Virus record (IMG/VR): IMGVR_UViG_3300025697_000096
Location: 1-31,120 of that record
Direction: 5' to 3' (one strand)
Source of the DNA: a virus
DNA: 31,120 nucleotides
Within the stretch, counting starts at the first letter, position 1; every line of letters starts with the position of its first letter. The position numbers and the translations under genes are program-made. Positions 6,556 through 13,207 of the stretch are shown here, piece after piece. The notes beneath the pieces were generated by a model. It worked only from the letters and a program-made list of their open reading frames with translations, was not told the origin of the DNA and did no database searches.

Positions 6556-7293
6556 TTATCCCCGTTCCTTCAGTGCTGCCGTCAAGTTTTCGATGATTTT
6601 CAATGCCCGGTCCTGTATCGCCAGGTGTTCTTGAAACCGTGCCGCGTCCGATTGCGCCATTGCCGTTTGCATGTTCATCATCGTTACCTTAAGCGCCTTG
6701 TTTTCCTTGCGCAGTTCGCTGGAAGTTAAAGCCACGTCAAGATGTCTTTGCAAATTCTGGATAGTAACCCGATAGGCTGCGTTTTCTTTCGCCAGTTTAT
6801 CGTTGGTGCTCCCCGCACCGTCTTGATTCGCTATCGCGGCTTGTTCGTCTTCCTTCAGCTTTGCGATAACGTGCTTCTCAAAAGCCTCGTTGAGAATCTT
6901 TATTAAATGTATGTATGTCTGTGGCCGAAGAACTTCTCTTTTCCATTCGCCTTCAACCTCTATTTCCGACCAATAAACGCCATCTTTTTTCACCACCCTT
7001 ACTTCGTTATCTCTTACGGCCTGGCATAATTGGCCCCCCATGCTGTCGCTAATCCCCTTTGCAACGTCCCCATCAGAGACAACGCCGGTCTTCAGCTTTG
7101 CCAACTTCTCTTTGTATCCGCGATCCCGCGCATTAAGAATCGCGTTAAGTCTTCGGATCAACATTAGGTATTCATGTGGTGTAAGCTCTGCCTCTTCCCA
7201 CCCATCCCCGAGAAGTCTTTCGGAACAAATCTTGTCACCTTCCATCATAATCCTCGTGTTTTCCTCCAACACAACCAAGCCTTGTTCACTCAT
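6556..7293 (-). CDS. Hypothetical coiled-coil protein
   Basis: This is a 245-residue protein. It contains two related segments of the form W(K/E)xxE(V/L)xPxxYxxLIxxLN (about residues 31-55 and 112-136), suggesting an internal duplication. A coiled coil follows (ENAAYRVTIQNLQRHLDVAL, ENKALKVTMMNM). The ATG has GAGGGGAAA upstream. No enzyme motif is visible, and the function is unknown. Confidence 0.75.
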   Translation of the reverse strand: MSEQGLVVLEENTRIMMEGDKICSERLLGDGWEEAELTPHEYLMLIRRLNAILNARDRGYKEKLAKLKTGVVSDGDVAKGISDSMGGQLCQAVRDNEVRVVKKDGVYWSEIEVEGEWKREVLRPQTYIHLIKILNEAFEKHVIAKLKEDEQAAIANQDGAGSTNDKLAKENAAYRVTIQNLQRHLDVALTSSELRKENKALKVTMMNMQTAMAQSDAARFQEHLAIQDRALKIIENLTAALKERG

Positions 7294-7307
7294 TTTCCCC
7301 TCACTTT

Positions 7308-8471
7308 CTAAAACGGAATCTGTTTATCATTATAGATATTTATTTTTTTCCTTGTTGTTTTCATTTCGCCCAGGCTCATTGCGTTTCTTGCGCTCTTGCG
7401 GTTGAACCAGCCTTTGAAGTTCTTGCTCTTCGTTGCTTCCTGAAAAACGTCCTTCTGGTCTTTCGCGGGGACTTCCTTCAGCAGCTTTTCAATCTCCGCC
7501 CATACAACGTTTTTCTCTTGCTCTTCGGTTAGATTGGACACCTTGTGATCTGGCTCTTCTGCGGCGTCTTCCGCGTCTTTTTGTTCTTGCGCTTCTTCGG
7601 GTTTCGGGTCGGGCTCTTCTTCAAGCGGATTCTTTAAATCAACGTCTTCGCCTTCGCCCTTAATATTATCTTCAACCTTGCCGGCGATCACAGCCAACAT
7701 CTGTTCGTCATGTTCCGACCTTAGTTTTGCCCCCGCAGCGTAGCAATCTTTCCGCCACTGTTGCATCTCCGGCGAATCCTCTTCGCCTATCCCGAACAAC
7801 GCCGAGGCTGACCAAGGAATGCCCCTACTTGCTGATTTGAACCCGTGGAGTTCTGCGGTTGTTCCTTCGTAATACATTGCGACTACGGGAATTTTGTTTG
7901 TGCGCGGATTGCCTTCGTCGTCAACGCCCTTGACGAATCGCCAGAGATGTTCCAGCGTTACCGGTATTCCGTCCAGGTTTCCTGTCTTTTTGAATAAGGT
8001 CTTTAGCGTGGCTTTGAATCCTTCGATCATGTAGCCGCCTTTTGTGCGGAACTTCCAGACGGTTCCGATCCGTGGCCGCACGGCCAGCCGCATATCAAGA
8101 ATGCAATGGGTTCTGCATGCTCTGTCTTCGCACGGGCATTCAACCTCTGTCACGACGCCGCCATTCCCGACCCGATCAGCTTTGTTTTCTGACGTCTGTT
8201 TGCAAGTTGGGAAGCGTCCCGCGTATATCGCACGGTATATATACATCACGTCTTCGGGAGTTTCGCCCGCGAGAACAACTTTAATAATTGTCGGGATTTC
8301 GTCGGCGCCGTCCTGCAAAAGCTCCATGATTTCCGTGTTCAGTATCGGCTTTTTCTTCTCGTCAAGCTCAACCCGAAACGCCTTGAACCCGCCAAACTTG
8401 ATCGGCAAGTTTCGTTCATTCCGTTCACCAATCTTGACCTGCCCGACTTCAATCGCGATTCCGTTATTCAC
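7308..8471 (-). CDS. RDF/ssDNA-binding-like phage protein
   Basis: This is a 387-residue protein starting at a GTG (8471) with GGGAG eight bases upstream. The N-terminal half (IGERNERNLPIKFGGFKAFRV, a Cys cluster CPCEDRACRTHC, then RIGTVWKFRTKGGYMIEGF and LDGIPVTL) recalls the phage Gp3/Gp47 family. That family is known as recombination directionality factors and abundant replication-associated proteins. The middle is a long acidic Glu/Asp/Pro linker, followed by a helical C-terminal domain with a WFNRKSARNAMSLGEMKTTR segment. No integrase is visible, so a replication role is more likely than excision control. The family call comes from memory and is uncertain. Confidence 0.45.
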   Translation of the reverse strand: MNNGIAIEVGQVKIGERNERNLPIKFGGFKAFRVELDEKKKPILNTEIMELLQDGADEIPTIIKVVLAGETPEDVMYIYRAIYAGRFPTCKQTSENKADRVGNGGVVTEVECPCEDRACRTHCILDMRLAVRPRIGTVWKFRTKGGYMIEGFKATLKTLFKKTGNLDGIPVTLEHLWRFVKGVDDEGNPRTNKIPVVAMYYEGTTAELHGFKSASRGIPWSASALFGIGEEDSPEMQQWRKDCYAAGAKLRSEHDEQMLAVIAGKVEDNIKGEGEDVDLKNPLEEEPDPKPEEAQEQKDAEDAAEEPDHKVSNLTEEQEKNVVWAEIEKLLKEVPAKDQKDVFQEATKSKNFKGWFNRKSARNAMSLGEMKTTRKKINIYNDKQIPF

Positions 8472-8824
8472 TTTATAACTCCCTTTGCTTTGGCAAGCGC
8501 CCGATAGTTTCCATTTATCTGACCGTTGATCCTGCGCTGTAACTCTTTTCTTTTGTAATTGATTGCGAGATATTTTAGGGCCTTCGTTAAAAGTGCATTA
8601 GACCTTTCAAGCTCCTCAAACATATCCGGCGCCGCAGCGAGCAGGCAGGCGTTCGCTTCACACAGCCTGATTGCGGCACACTGGTTGCGCGTTTCCACCC
8701 GGTTAACTGTAAACGCCACCGCCGTCCTGCTCGGCTTCTTTTCATCCGTGCATATAACGGTATTGCGGTCGCCTCCACTCTTGCCGACATACCACGGCCC
8801 CGGCGTATGCTTGCGTTCACTCAC
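8468..8824 (-). CDS. Hypothetical HTPGPW-motif phage protein
   Basis: The product contains KHTPGPWYVG near its start and an NACLLAAAPDMFEELE segment further on. This pairing is common in small phage proteins of unknown function. Those proteins usually begin a few residues before HTPGPW, which points to the GTG at 8824 as the start (118 residues). The only alternative is an ATG at 8875, which would add a basic stretch inside the upstream gene. The stop overlaps the next GTG start. Confidence 0.7.
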   Translation of the reverse strand: MSERKHTPGPWYVGKSGGDRNTVICTDEKKPSRTAVAFTVNRVETRNQCAAIRLCEANACLLAAAPDMFEELERSNALLTKALKYLAINYKRKELQRRINGQINGNYRALAKAKGVIK

Positions 8825-9203
8825 CGTCCTTCTCCTTCGCAAATATCTTCTCTTCAATTTCCTTAACCAGCCCAATCAATTTATTTTGGTTATAGCATAC
8901 GGGCATACCGATCCGGATTGCTTCTTCTATTTCGTTTATCATGCCCTGGCTTCGCATCTTCCCGACAACATACACAATGTCGGAACGCTTCATCAACTCC
9001 ATTGTGCCGGCGAGAATTTCTTCATCCGGTATCAACCCGTCAAGAATAAACGCTGTATTCATGTGAGGACACAGCGCCGTAACACCCAAGCTCCAAAGCT
9101 GTTTCGCGACCTGCTTCGCCTGGTCGATGTTGTCGCAGATTTCAGATATCGTTTTGCCCCGATACGGCGCGCAAATGTATACTACTATGTTTCGTCGGTT
9201 CAT
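8817..9203 (-). CDS. DUF4406 / nucleoside 2-deoxyribosyltransferase-like protein
   Basis: This is a 128-residue protein with the family outline YICAPYRG, NIDQAKQVAKQLW, CPHMNTAF, a helical block and MRSQGMINEIEEAIRIGMPV. These match DUF4406, which has the nucleoside 2-deoxyribosyltransferase fold. Members may cleave nucleotide glycosidic bonds in phage or host nucleotide metabolism, but their activity is not established. The ribosome site is AAGGAACAATA. Confidence 0.75.
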   Translation of the reverse strand: MNRRNIVVYICAPYRGKTISEICDNIDQAKQVAKQLWSLGVTALCPHMNTAFILDGLIPDEEILAGTMELMKRSDIVYVVGKMRSQGMINEIEEAIRIGMPVCYNQNKLIGLVKEIEEKIFAKEKDGE

Positions 9204-9212
9204 TATTGTTCC

Positions 9213-9425
9213 TTATTCTCTCTTGGTATATGCATTACAAATTCCAACTAAAGAAACGGCTGAGTCTTCCGTCCAACTTTCACATGATGCTTGCCAATCA
9301 AAATCATCCAAGAACGCGCTGCGCAGTGGCCTTGGCTCACGGTTTAAACAACATGGGCCAATGGTTGCGTCCCCGCAGTTGTGGCAACCGTCCTGATTCC
9401 TGTAATTGTCGGTAGTTTTAGGCAT
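9213..9425 (-). CDS. Small Cys-rich hypothetical protein
   Basis: This is a 70-residue protein with CHNCGDATIGPCC near the N-terminus and further Cys residues at the middle and end. It is probably a zinc-bound mini-domain. The central acidic-aromatic segment (FLDDFDWQASCESWTED) is unusual. The ribosome site is GAGAAGGAATAATA. It sits among other Zn-binding small genes. Function is unknown. Confidence 0.7.
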   Translation of the reverse strand: MPKTTDNYRNQDGCHNCGDATIGPCCLNREPRPLRSAFLDDFDWQASCESWTEDSAVSLVGICNAYTKRE

Positions 9426-9437
9426 TATTATTCCTTC

Positions 9438-9917
9438 TCAATTACATTTGTCGCAAATTGACAACCCGCTTCTGTCGTGTTTTCGGACATTCTCTTTCGT
9501 CAGTGGCGCGCAACAAGCCTGGCAGTGTCCTACAATGTCACTCTCCGGAATAGCCGCTTGCTGTTTTAATTCTTCCTCTCGCTCTCTTTCCCTCACGGTT
9601 GCTCTGAGTGTGTCAAGGTCAACTTCCTCTTTAACGTTGTCTTCAATCCTTCGCCAGAACAACCGCCCGCAGGCCTGGCATTTATACTTGCCGTGGCTGT
9701 GGCCGTCCCCGGTTCGCGCAGGGCTGCGCATTTGTATTGGTTCTTCGTCGTTGTCTTTTATGTGTTTGTAACCCGTTGCGGCGCAGAAATCCGGATGTCG
9801 TCTTGCATGTTTTAACATCAGCTTCCGCCAATATTCAGGCATTCCATCTTTTGCCAGCAGTTCGTCAACGCGTTTTTCGTCTTTCGTCAGTCGGTTCCAC
9901 TTCAGCCAGTTAAACAT
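9438..9917 (-). CDS. Hypothetical protein with two zinc ribbons
   Basis: The ATG at 9917 is preferred: CGAGGGGACTATTAAA precedes it, whereas starts further up would lie inside a strong stem-loop. The 159-residue product has a CQACGRLFWRR ribbon near residue 80, a charged coiled coil (LRATVREREREEELK), and a second set CQACCAPL with CDKCN at the end. It is probably a nucleic-acid-binding or scaffold-like protein. The family is not recognised. Confidence 0.75.
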   Translation of the reverse strand: MFNWLKWNRLTKDEKRVDELLAKDGMPEYWRKLMLKHARRHPDFCAATGYKHIKDNDEEPIQMRSPARTGDGHSHGKYKCQACGRLFWRRIEDNVKEEVDLDTLRATVREREREEELKQQAAIPESDIVGHCQACCAPLTKENVRKHDRSGLSICDKCN

Positions 9918-9948
9918 TTTTAATAGTCCCCTCGTTTTTAAAATAGCC

Positions 9949-10008
9949 GGTCCGGGAGTGAGTGTCTGCATTGTGGGTTGAAGGTGGGTGTTATGCAGAC
10001 CCCGGACC
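9949..10008 (-). other. Strong two-helix stem-loop after the repressor gene
   Basis: GGTCCGGG at 9949-9956 pairs with CCCGGACC at 10001-10008, and GTCTGCAT at 9964-9971 pairs with ATGCAGAC at 9993-10000. This makes 16 perfect pairs with a one-sided 7-base bulge and a 21-base loop. It begins about 10 bases after the repressor stop. On the minus strand it is followed by TATTTT, a weak T-tract, so it may be a partial terminator, an attenuator or a protein-binding RNA hairpin. Confidence 0.65.
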
Positions 10009-10017
10009 AGCGGGTTT

Positions 10018-10194
10018 TTAAGCGCTTACGGCCCTTGCGAGTTCACGGAGCTTATGAAGTCTCTTTCCCTGTGGTTGACGTTTCCCGTTTTCCCATCGCC
10101 AAACGGTTGTCACTCGCACCCGTAAAACGTCCGCAAGTCCCTGTTGCGTCAATCCCTGCTTCAGCCGCAGCGCTTTTATTTCTTCACCATTCAT
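10018..10194 (-). CDS. Xre/Cro-type HTH repressor
   Basis: This is a 58-residue single-domain helix-turn-helix protein: ALRLKQGLTQQGLADVLRVRVTTVWRWENGKRQP covers the whole HTH, with TQQGLADVL and VTTVWRWE as the two DNA-contact helices. The ATG at 10194 fits the family length and has AGGATTATAA upstream. It could control the promoters at 11565, 11782 and 22203, which share a spacer sequence. That link is inference. Confidence 0.85.
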   Translation of the reverse strand: MNGEEIKALRLKQGLTQQGLADVLRVRVTTVWRWENGKRQPQGKRLHKLRELARAVSA

Positions 10195-10196
10195 AT

Positions 10197-10439
10197 TTAT
10201 AATCCTATCATACCATCTTGGAGCCGAAAGCAAGCGTCACAGACAGTATGCCCTTTGACTTGGCGTCCGTGTTCAAGTAGTTGTAGCTTTTGCCCACATA
10301 TTACACACGTCTTTTTATCCATCGAACAACACTTCTTCACCTTCGGCGGCACCCGAAAGACAATCCGCAAGTATAACCCGATCCCGTAAAGAATCAGCAC
10401 CAACATTGCAAGCTTGAAGATTATCGTTCCAATATCCAT
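10197..10439 (-). CDS. Membrane protein with C-terminal zinc ribbon
   Basis: This is an 80-residue protein. Residues about 5-28 (TIIFKLAMLVLILYGIGLYL) form one transmembrane helix. The C-terminal half carries CVICGQKL and CDACF, one zinc-ribbon site, probably in the cytoplasm. The ribosome site is AAAGGAAAGCATA. It is immediately upstream of the repressor gene with a two-base gap, so the two are probably co-transcribed. Function is unknown. Confidence 0.75.
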   Translation of the reverse strand: MDIGTIIFKLAMLVLILYGIGLYLRIVFRVPPKVKKCCSMDKKTCVICGQKLQLLEHGRQVKGHTVCDACFRLQDGMIGL

Positions 10440-10457
10440 TATGCTTTCCTTTCCGCT

Positions 10458-11525
10458 TTAAACTTCGTCAACCCGAAACAAACAATCTATTGATTCTTTG
10501 TCGTCCCTGATCCGGACCATGCTCGGATGGCGCAGGCTCCCGCTTTTGAACTGTTGAAAGTGTGAAACCTCCATGACCCGACCGCGATACTCGTCGAAGT
10601 CCTGCGCAAAGGTTCTGCTCCATTCGTTGGTCATGTTGCCTATTTTTACAGTCGGGCGCAATACGTAGTATTCTGTTCCGTTTTCGCCGTTATGCGCAAA
10701 ATACGTTACAAATGTATCTTTCCCTAAGATTTCAAGTGTTTTACGCTCTTCGTATTCTTGTTCCGTAACCGGAAAGAATTGTCCACATATCACGGATTTT
10801 GCCATATCTTCGTCAACCTTTGAATCGGCGTCTGACAACTCAAACTCCATAATTACCAGATCAAGCGTCGGTTGCTTTTTGACTTTGAGCCAGTTCTTTT
10901 CCCGATGACCACACCCTAAATACGGGCCACCGTCGCGGCGCTTCAAAATCAAGCCTTCTTTTTCTTCGTCGAAAAAGCCCAAGAACCCTTCATAGTATTG
11001 GGCAATCGCTTGAAAGTGTCTCACATCAACACCATTGCGCGACATACTAAGGAAGACATTCGCCAAATATACCTGGCGTTGACGCAAGTCGCATCCTCTT
11101 ACGTCACGATATTTATAAAATGCCACATCAAAGACGTCTGCGAAACCGTGGCCCAACTTTTTTCTTCTTTCAACGGCAGTTTGTGAACCATACCCAAGCT
11201 CGCCGATCAAGACAGTTCCCGCCAACTCTGGCAGTATAAAGCCTTCCAGGTCGGGATAGGCTTTGCGCTTCATGGTCTTTGAGTAAAACTCATTCTTGTC
11301 CTCGCCGATAAACATTGCAGCCCATATTCCATCACACTTTGATTCCGCAAAATATGAGCCCGTTTGCTCTAACTTTTGAAGATCGGTTAAATCAAACTCC
11401 CCATCGCCAACAGGCGGAACGTCTACCTTGCCGCCGCAACCCTGAAAGAATTCAATCGTGCGGAACGCCGGCGATTCAAAAAAGGATTTTTCTATTCTGC
11501 GCGTTTCCACGTATTCTGTTGACAT
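10458..11525 (-). CDS. ATP-dependent DNA ligase
   Basis: This enzyme seals nicks through an enzyme-AMP intermediate, probably in phage replication or repair. Motif I is ESKCDGIWAAM (a KxDG box with the nucleotidyl lysine), motif III is LIGELGY, motif IV is EGLILKRRDG and motif V is NWLKVKKQP. A C-terminal OB-like domain follows and ends with HPSMVRIRDDK. At 355 residues it matches small viral ligases. It is the first gene after a clear promoter (11565-11593), with GAGGGG and AAAGGGAA ahead of the ATG. RNA ligase is the main alternative; HPSMVRIRDDK near the end favours DNA ligase. Confidence 0.85.
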   Translation of the reverse strand: MSTEYVETRRIEKSFFESPAFRTIEFFQGCGGKVDVPPVGDGEFDLTDLQKLEQTGSYFAESKCDGIWAAMFIGEDKNEFYSKTMKRKAYPDLEGFILPELAGTVLIGELGYGSQTAVERRKKLGHGFADVFDVAFYKYRDVRGCDLRQRQVYLANVFLSMSRNGVDVRHFQAIAQYYEGFLGFFDEEKEGLILKRRDGGPYLGCGHREKNWLKVKKQPTLDLVIMEFELSDADSKVDEDMAKSVICGQFFPVTEQEYEERKTLEILGKDTFVTYFAHNGENGTEYYVLRPTVKIGNMTNEWSRTFAQDFDEYRGRVMEVSHFQQFKSGSLRHPSMVRIRDDKESIDCLFRVDEV

Positions 11526-11564
11526 TTCCCTTTACCCCTCTTTCCTTTGACCACTCATGTCTAT

Positions 11565-11593
11565 AACATACACGGTATATACCAAGTTGTCAA
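11565..11593 (-). promoter_or_regulatory. Sigma70-like promoter for the ligase operon
   Basis: TTGACA (11588-11593), a 17-base spacer and TATGTT (11565-11570) lie 40 bases before the ligase start. The spacer holds GGTATATACC, a perfect 10-base palindrome, followed by GTG. The same spacer theme occurs in two other promoters of this window, which suggests a shared regulator. Confidence 0.8.
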
Positions 11594-11628
11594 ATTATTA
11601 TTCGTCTTTTTCACAAATAATCTTGAAT

Positions 11629-11662
11629 AAAAAACCGGACAATCTTTTTAATTCTTGCCCGG
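11629..11662 (-). terminator. Intrinsic terminator ahead of the ligase promoter
   Basis: On the minus strand CCGGGCAA (11655-11662) pairs with TTGTCCGG (11635-11642) across a 12-base loop and is followed by TTTTTT (11629-11634). It closes the short transcript that starts at about 11775. Confidence 0.85.
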
Positions 11663-11775
11663 CTTGCTGTAAACTGTTTGGTTTGAGAACGTTGCGCCGT
11701 TCTCGCCCGGCTTTCAGTGGCGCATGATAAACCTCGCTTTCTTCGTTATATGTGGCATTCCTGCCAACGCTTTCA
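11629..11775 (-). ncRNA. Putative small structured RNA between promoter and terminator
   Basis: A promoter at 11782-11810 and a terminator at 11629-11662 define a transcript of about 147 bases with no convincing protein. It can fold into three hairpins: TGGCA-GGAA-TGCCA at 11753-11766 (GNRA loop), GAGAACG-loop-CGTTCTC at 11685-11704 (seven perfect pairs), and the terminator. The 362-base gap between the flanking genes holds only these elements. The longest same-strand frame begins inside the promoter. A 14-codon and a 3-codon ORF are present but are probably chance. Confidence 0.6.
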
Positions 11776-11781
11776 GATAAT

Positions 11782-11810
11782 AATATACACGGACTATACC
11801 ATAATGTCAA
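11782..11810 (-). promoter_or_regulatory. Sigma70-like promoter of the putative small RNA
   Basis: TTGACA (11805-11810), a 17-base spacer containing GGTATAGTCCGTG, and TATATT (11782-11787). Both hexamers are close to consensus. It lies 13 bases beyond the T-tract of the preceding terminator. Confidence 0.8.
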
Positions 11811-11822
11811 ATAATCCGCAAT

Positions 11823-11858
11823 AAAAAGCCGGACAAGTCTTTGAAAACTTGCCCGGCT
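11823..11858 (-). terminator. Intrinsic terminator after the membrane lipoprotein gene
   Basis: AGCCGGGCAAGT (11847-11858) pairs with ACTTGTCCGGCT (11827-11838), a 12-bp stem with one wobble and an 8-base loop, followed by TTTTT. It closely resembles the next terminator at 11629-11662 and probably ends the long transcript that includes the modification cassette. Confidence 0.88.
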
Positions 11859-11887
11859 TCCCGTAACTATTGCTATTGCTTGAGTTA

Positions 11888-12607
11888 TCAGAACGGCGGC
11901 TCTTTTGCTTTTGCTATCTTTGCCGCTTCAATCTTTGCGGAAATTGTCGGGTTTCTTTTCGTTTCCGCCACAACAGCTTTCACGGTATTTACCGTGCCAT
12001 CTGCTTTTGCGGTTGCTGTTATCGTTGCCTTGACTGCTTTGCCGGAAACTCCGGCGTTCTCAATCGCGGGTATGATCGTGCCTAAAGCTGTCTGGAAGGA
12101 CTTGCCCTTGACCAGCATATAGCAAACATACCCGATAGCAACCAACAAAACAAGTGCCGGGATCAGCAACAACCACGGATAATTTTCTATCGTCGCGGCG
12201 ATCATTATCAGCGCCAGACCCGAACCGGCGCACAATGCGCCAAGCGTCCACGTCAGGAAATACCCGGCAGCCAAACCCGCAATAATCAGCATAGCGCCAA
12301 TCCAATACAACCCGCCAATCTGCGACATTTTGAAGCCTTTGAAGGACGTTTTACCCACAGCGGCACCCGATAGATTAGACGAAATAGCGCCTGGGCTGAA
12401 CTTTTCCGCGCCTGGCCCGTTGTATCCGGGAGTTTTGGCGCTGGATCGTTCGGATTCCATAACCTTCTTTCCGTCTGCGTCTATATACGTGGTAACTTTT
12501 TCCGTTTCCGTTTCGCCTGGCGTGATCTGCTCACGCATAAAAAACGAACATCCCCAAACCAGCCAAACAACCAACAACAAAACACTCAACTTCCCGATTA
12601 GCTTCAT
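11888..12607 (-). CDS. Predicted membrane lipoprotein
   Basis: The ATG at 12607 is chosen because AAGGAG lies eight bases upstream. It gives a signal sequence (LIGKLSVLLLVVWLVWGC) whose Cys fits a lipoprotein cleavage site. After a polar segment there are about three hydrophobic helices (YWIGAMLIIAGLAAGYFL, then a GALCAGSGLALIMIAA region and LLLIPALVLLVAIGYV) and an Ala/Lys-rich C-terminal tail. It is the last gene before a strong terminator. The role is unknown; an envelope protein made during infection, for example for exclusion or lysis control, is possible. Confidence 0.75.
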   Translation of the reverse strand: MKLIGKLSVLLLVVWLVWGCSFFMREQITPGETETEKVTTYIDADGKKVMESERSSAKTPGYNGPGAEKFSPGAISSNLSGAAVGKTSFKGFKMSQIGGLYWIGAMLIIAGLAAGYFLTWTLGALCAGSGLALIMIAATIENYPWLLLIPALVLLVAIGYVCYMLVKGKSFQTALGTIIPAIENAGVSGKAVKATITATAKADGTVNTVKAVVAETKRNPTISAKIEAAKIAKAKEPPF

Positions 12608-12658
12608 AATCCTACTCCTTAAAAACACGCTTTTTAGGCAAAAAGCTTGGCAAAAACT

Positions 12659-13003
12659 TTAACCGCTCGCCGGCCCTTCGTAAGAATCTTTTCCAAATTG
12701 TGTTGGCGGGGCATCGAATCCTATCATTTCCGTTCTGACAAGCAGCTGGAGGATTCTGGCACCTATGACTTCTACTTGGAAGGGGATTGTTTCCATGCTG
12801 TCGCTGGCATTTCGTTTGTAAAGACGCAAAAGCTTCTCAAAATCAGTCGATAAAATACCGCATAAATCGGGGAAATCTGGTATCCCCTTTTCATCTGTTA
12901 TGTCAATAGCTTTGTCAACAATCCTACTCGCGCCGCTTTGAATGCGGCAACTTGCTTCCCAACTTTTTTCTACAAACTCTGCTTGATCTTTTCCTATGCA
13001 CAT
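12659..13003 (-). CDS. Hypothetical protein
   Basis: This is a 114-residue helical protein with GKDQAEFVEKSWEASCRIQ near the start and a DFPDLCGILSTDFEKLLRLY segment in the middle. No domain is recognised. The ribosome site is AAGGGGTAAGA. It lies between two membrane proteins at the end of the modification cassette. Confidence 0.7.
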   Translation of the reverse strand: MCIGKDQAEFVEKSWEASCRIQSGASRIVDKAIDITDEKGIPDFPDLCGILSTDFEKLLRLYKRNASDSMETIPFQVEVIGARILQLLVRTEMIGFDAPPTQFGKDSYEGPASG

Positions 13004-13019
13004 TCTTACCCCTTTTCAA

Positions 13020-13067
13020 TTAAAGTTCTTTCCCGCGCTTTCTTTCAAGAAAGCCCGTGCCGTTCAT
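13020..13067 (-). CDS. Possible 15-residue leader-like ORF
   Basis: In the 72-base gap, an ATG at 13067 with GAGG six bases upstream encodes MNGTGFLERKRGKEL. It ends just before the ribosome site of the next gene. The sequence contains a near-perfect inverted repeat (GCTTTCTTGAAAGAAAGC). It may be a tiny peptide, a translational coupler or chance. Confidence 0.25.
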   Translation of the reverse strand: MNGTGFLERKRGKEL

Positions 13068-13075
13068 GGCGAGCC

Positions 13076-13207
13076 TCATTTGTCGTGACCATAGACTTTC
13101 ACCCAAATCATAAAACCAAACCAAAGTATAGCCGTATGAGAATATTCACCTCTTAATAGTGATCCTATTATCCCCACCACAGCGATAAAGTATCCTAAAG
13201 CTTTCAT
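13076..13207 (-). CDS. Small membrane protein, 43 residues
   Basis: The ATG at 13207 overlaps the preceding stop as ATGA. The product (MKALGYFIAVVGIIGSLLRG, then a second hydrophobic stretch ILWFGFMIWVKV) has two short hydrophobic segments and a charged tail. The reading frame is open further upstream, but that part lies inside the methyltransferase-glycosyltransferase gene. Function is unknown; translational coupling ties it to the cassette. Confidence 0.65.
   Translation of the reverse strand: MKALGYFIAVVGIIGSLLRGEYSHTAILWFGFMIWVKVYGHDK

Noticed and set aside
11598-11810. 70-residue minus-strand ORF in the 362-base gap
   Set aside because: It would start inside the -35 box of the promoter and read through two hairpins and the terminator. 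A small RNA explains the interval better.
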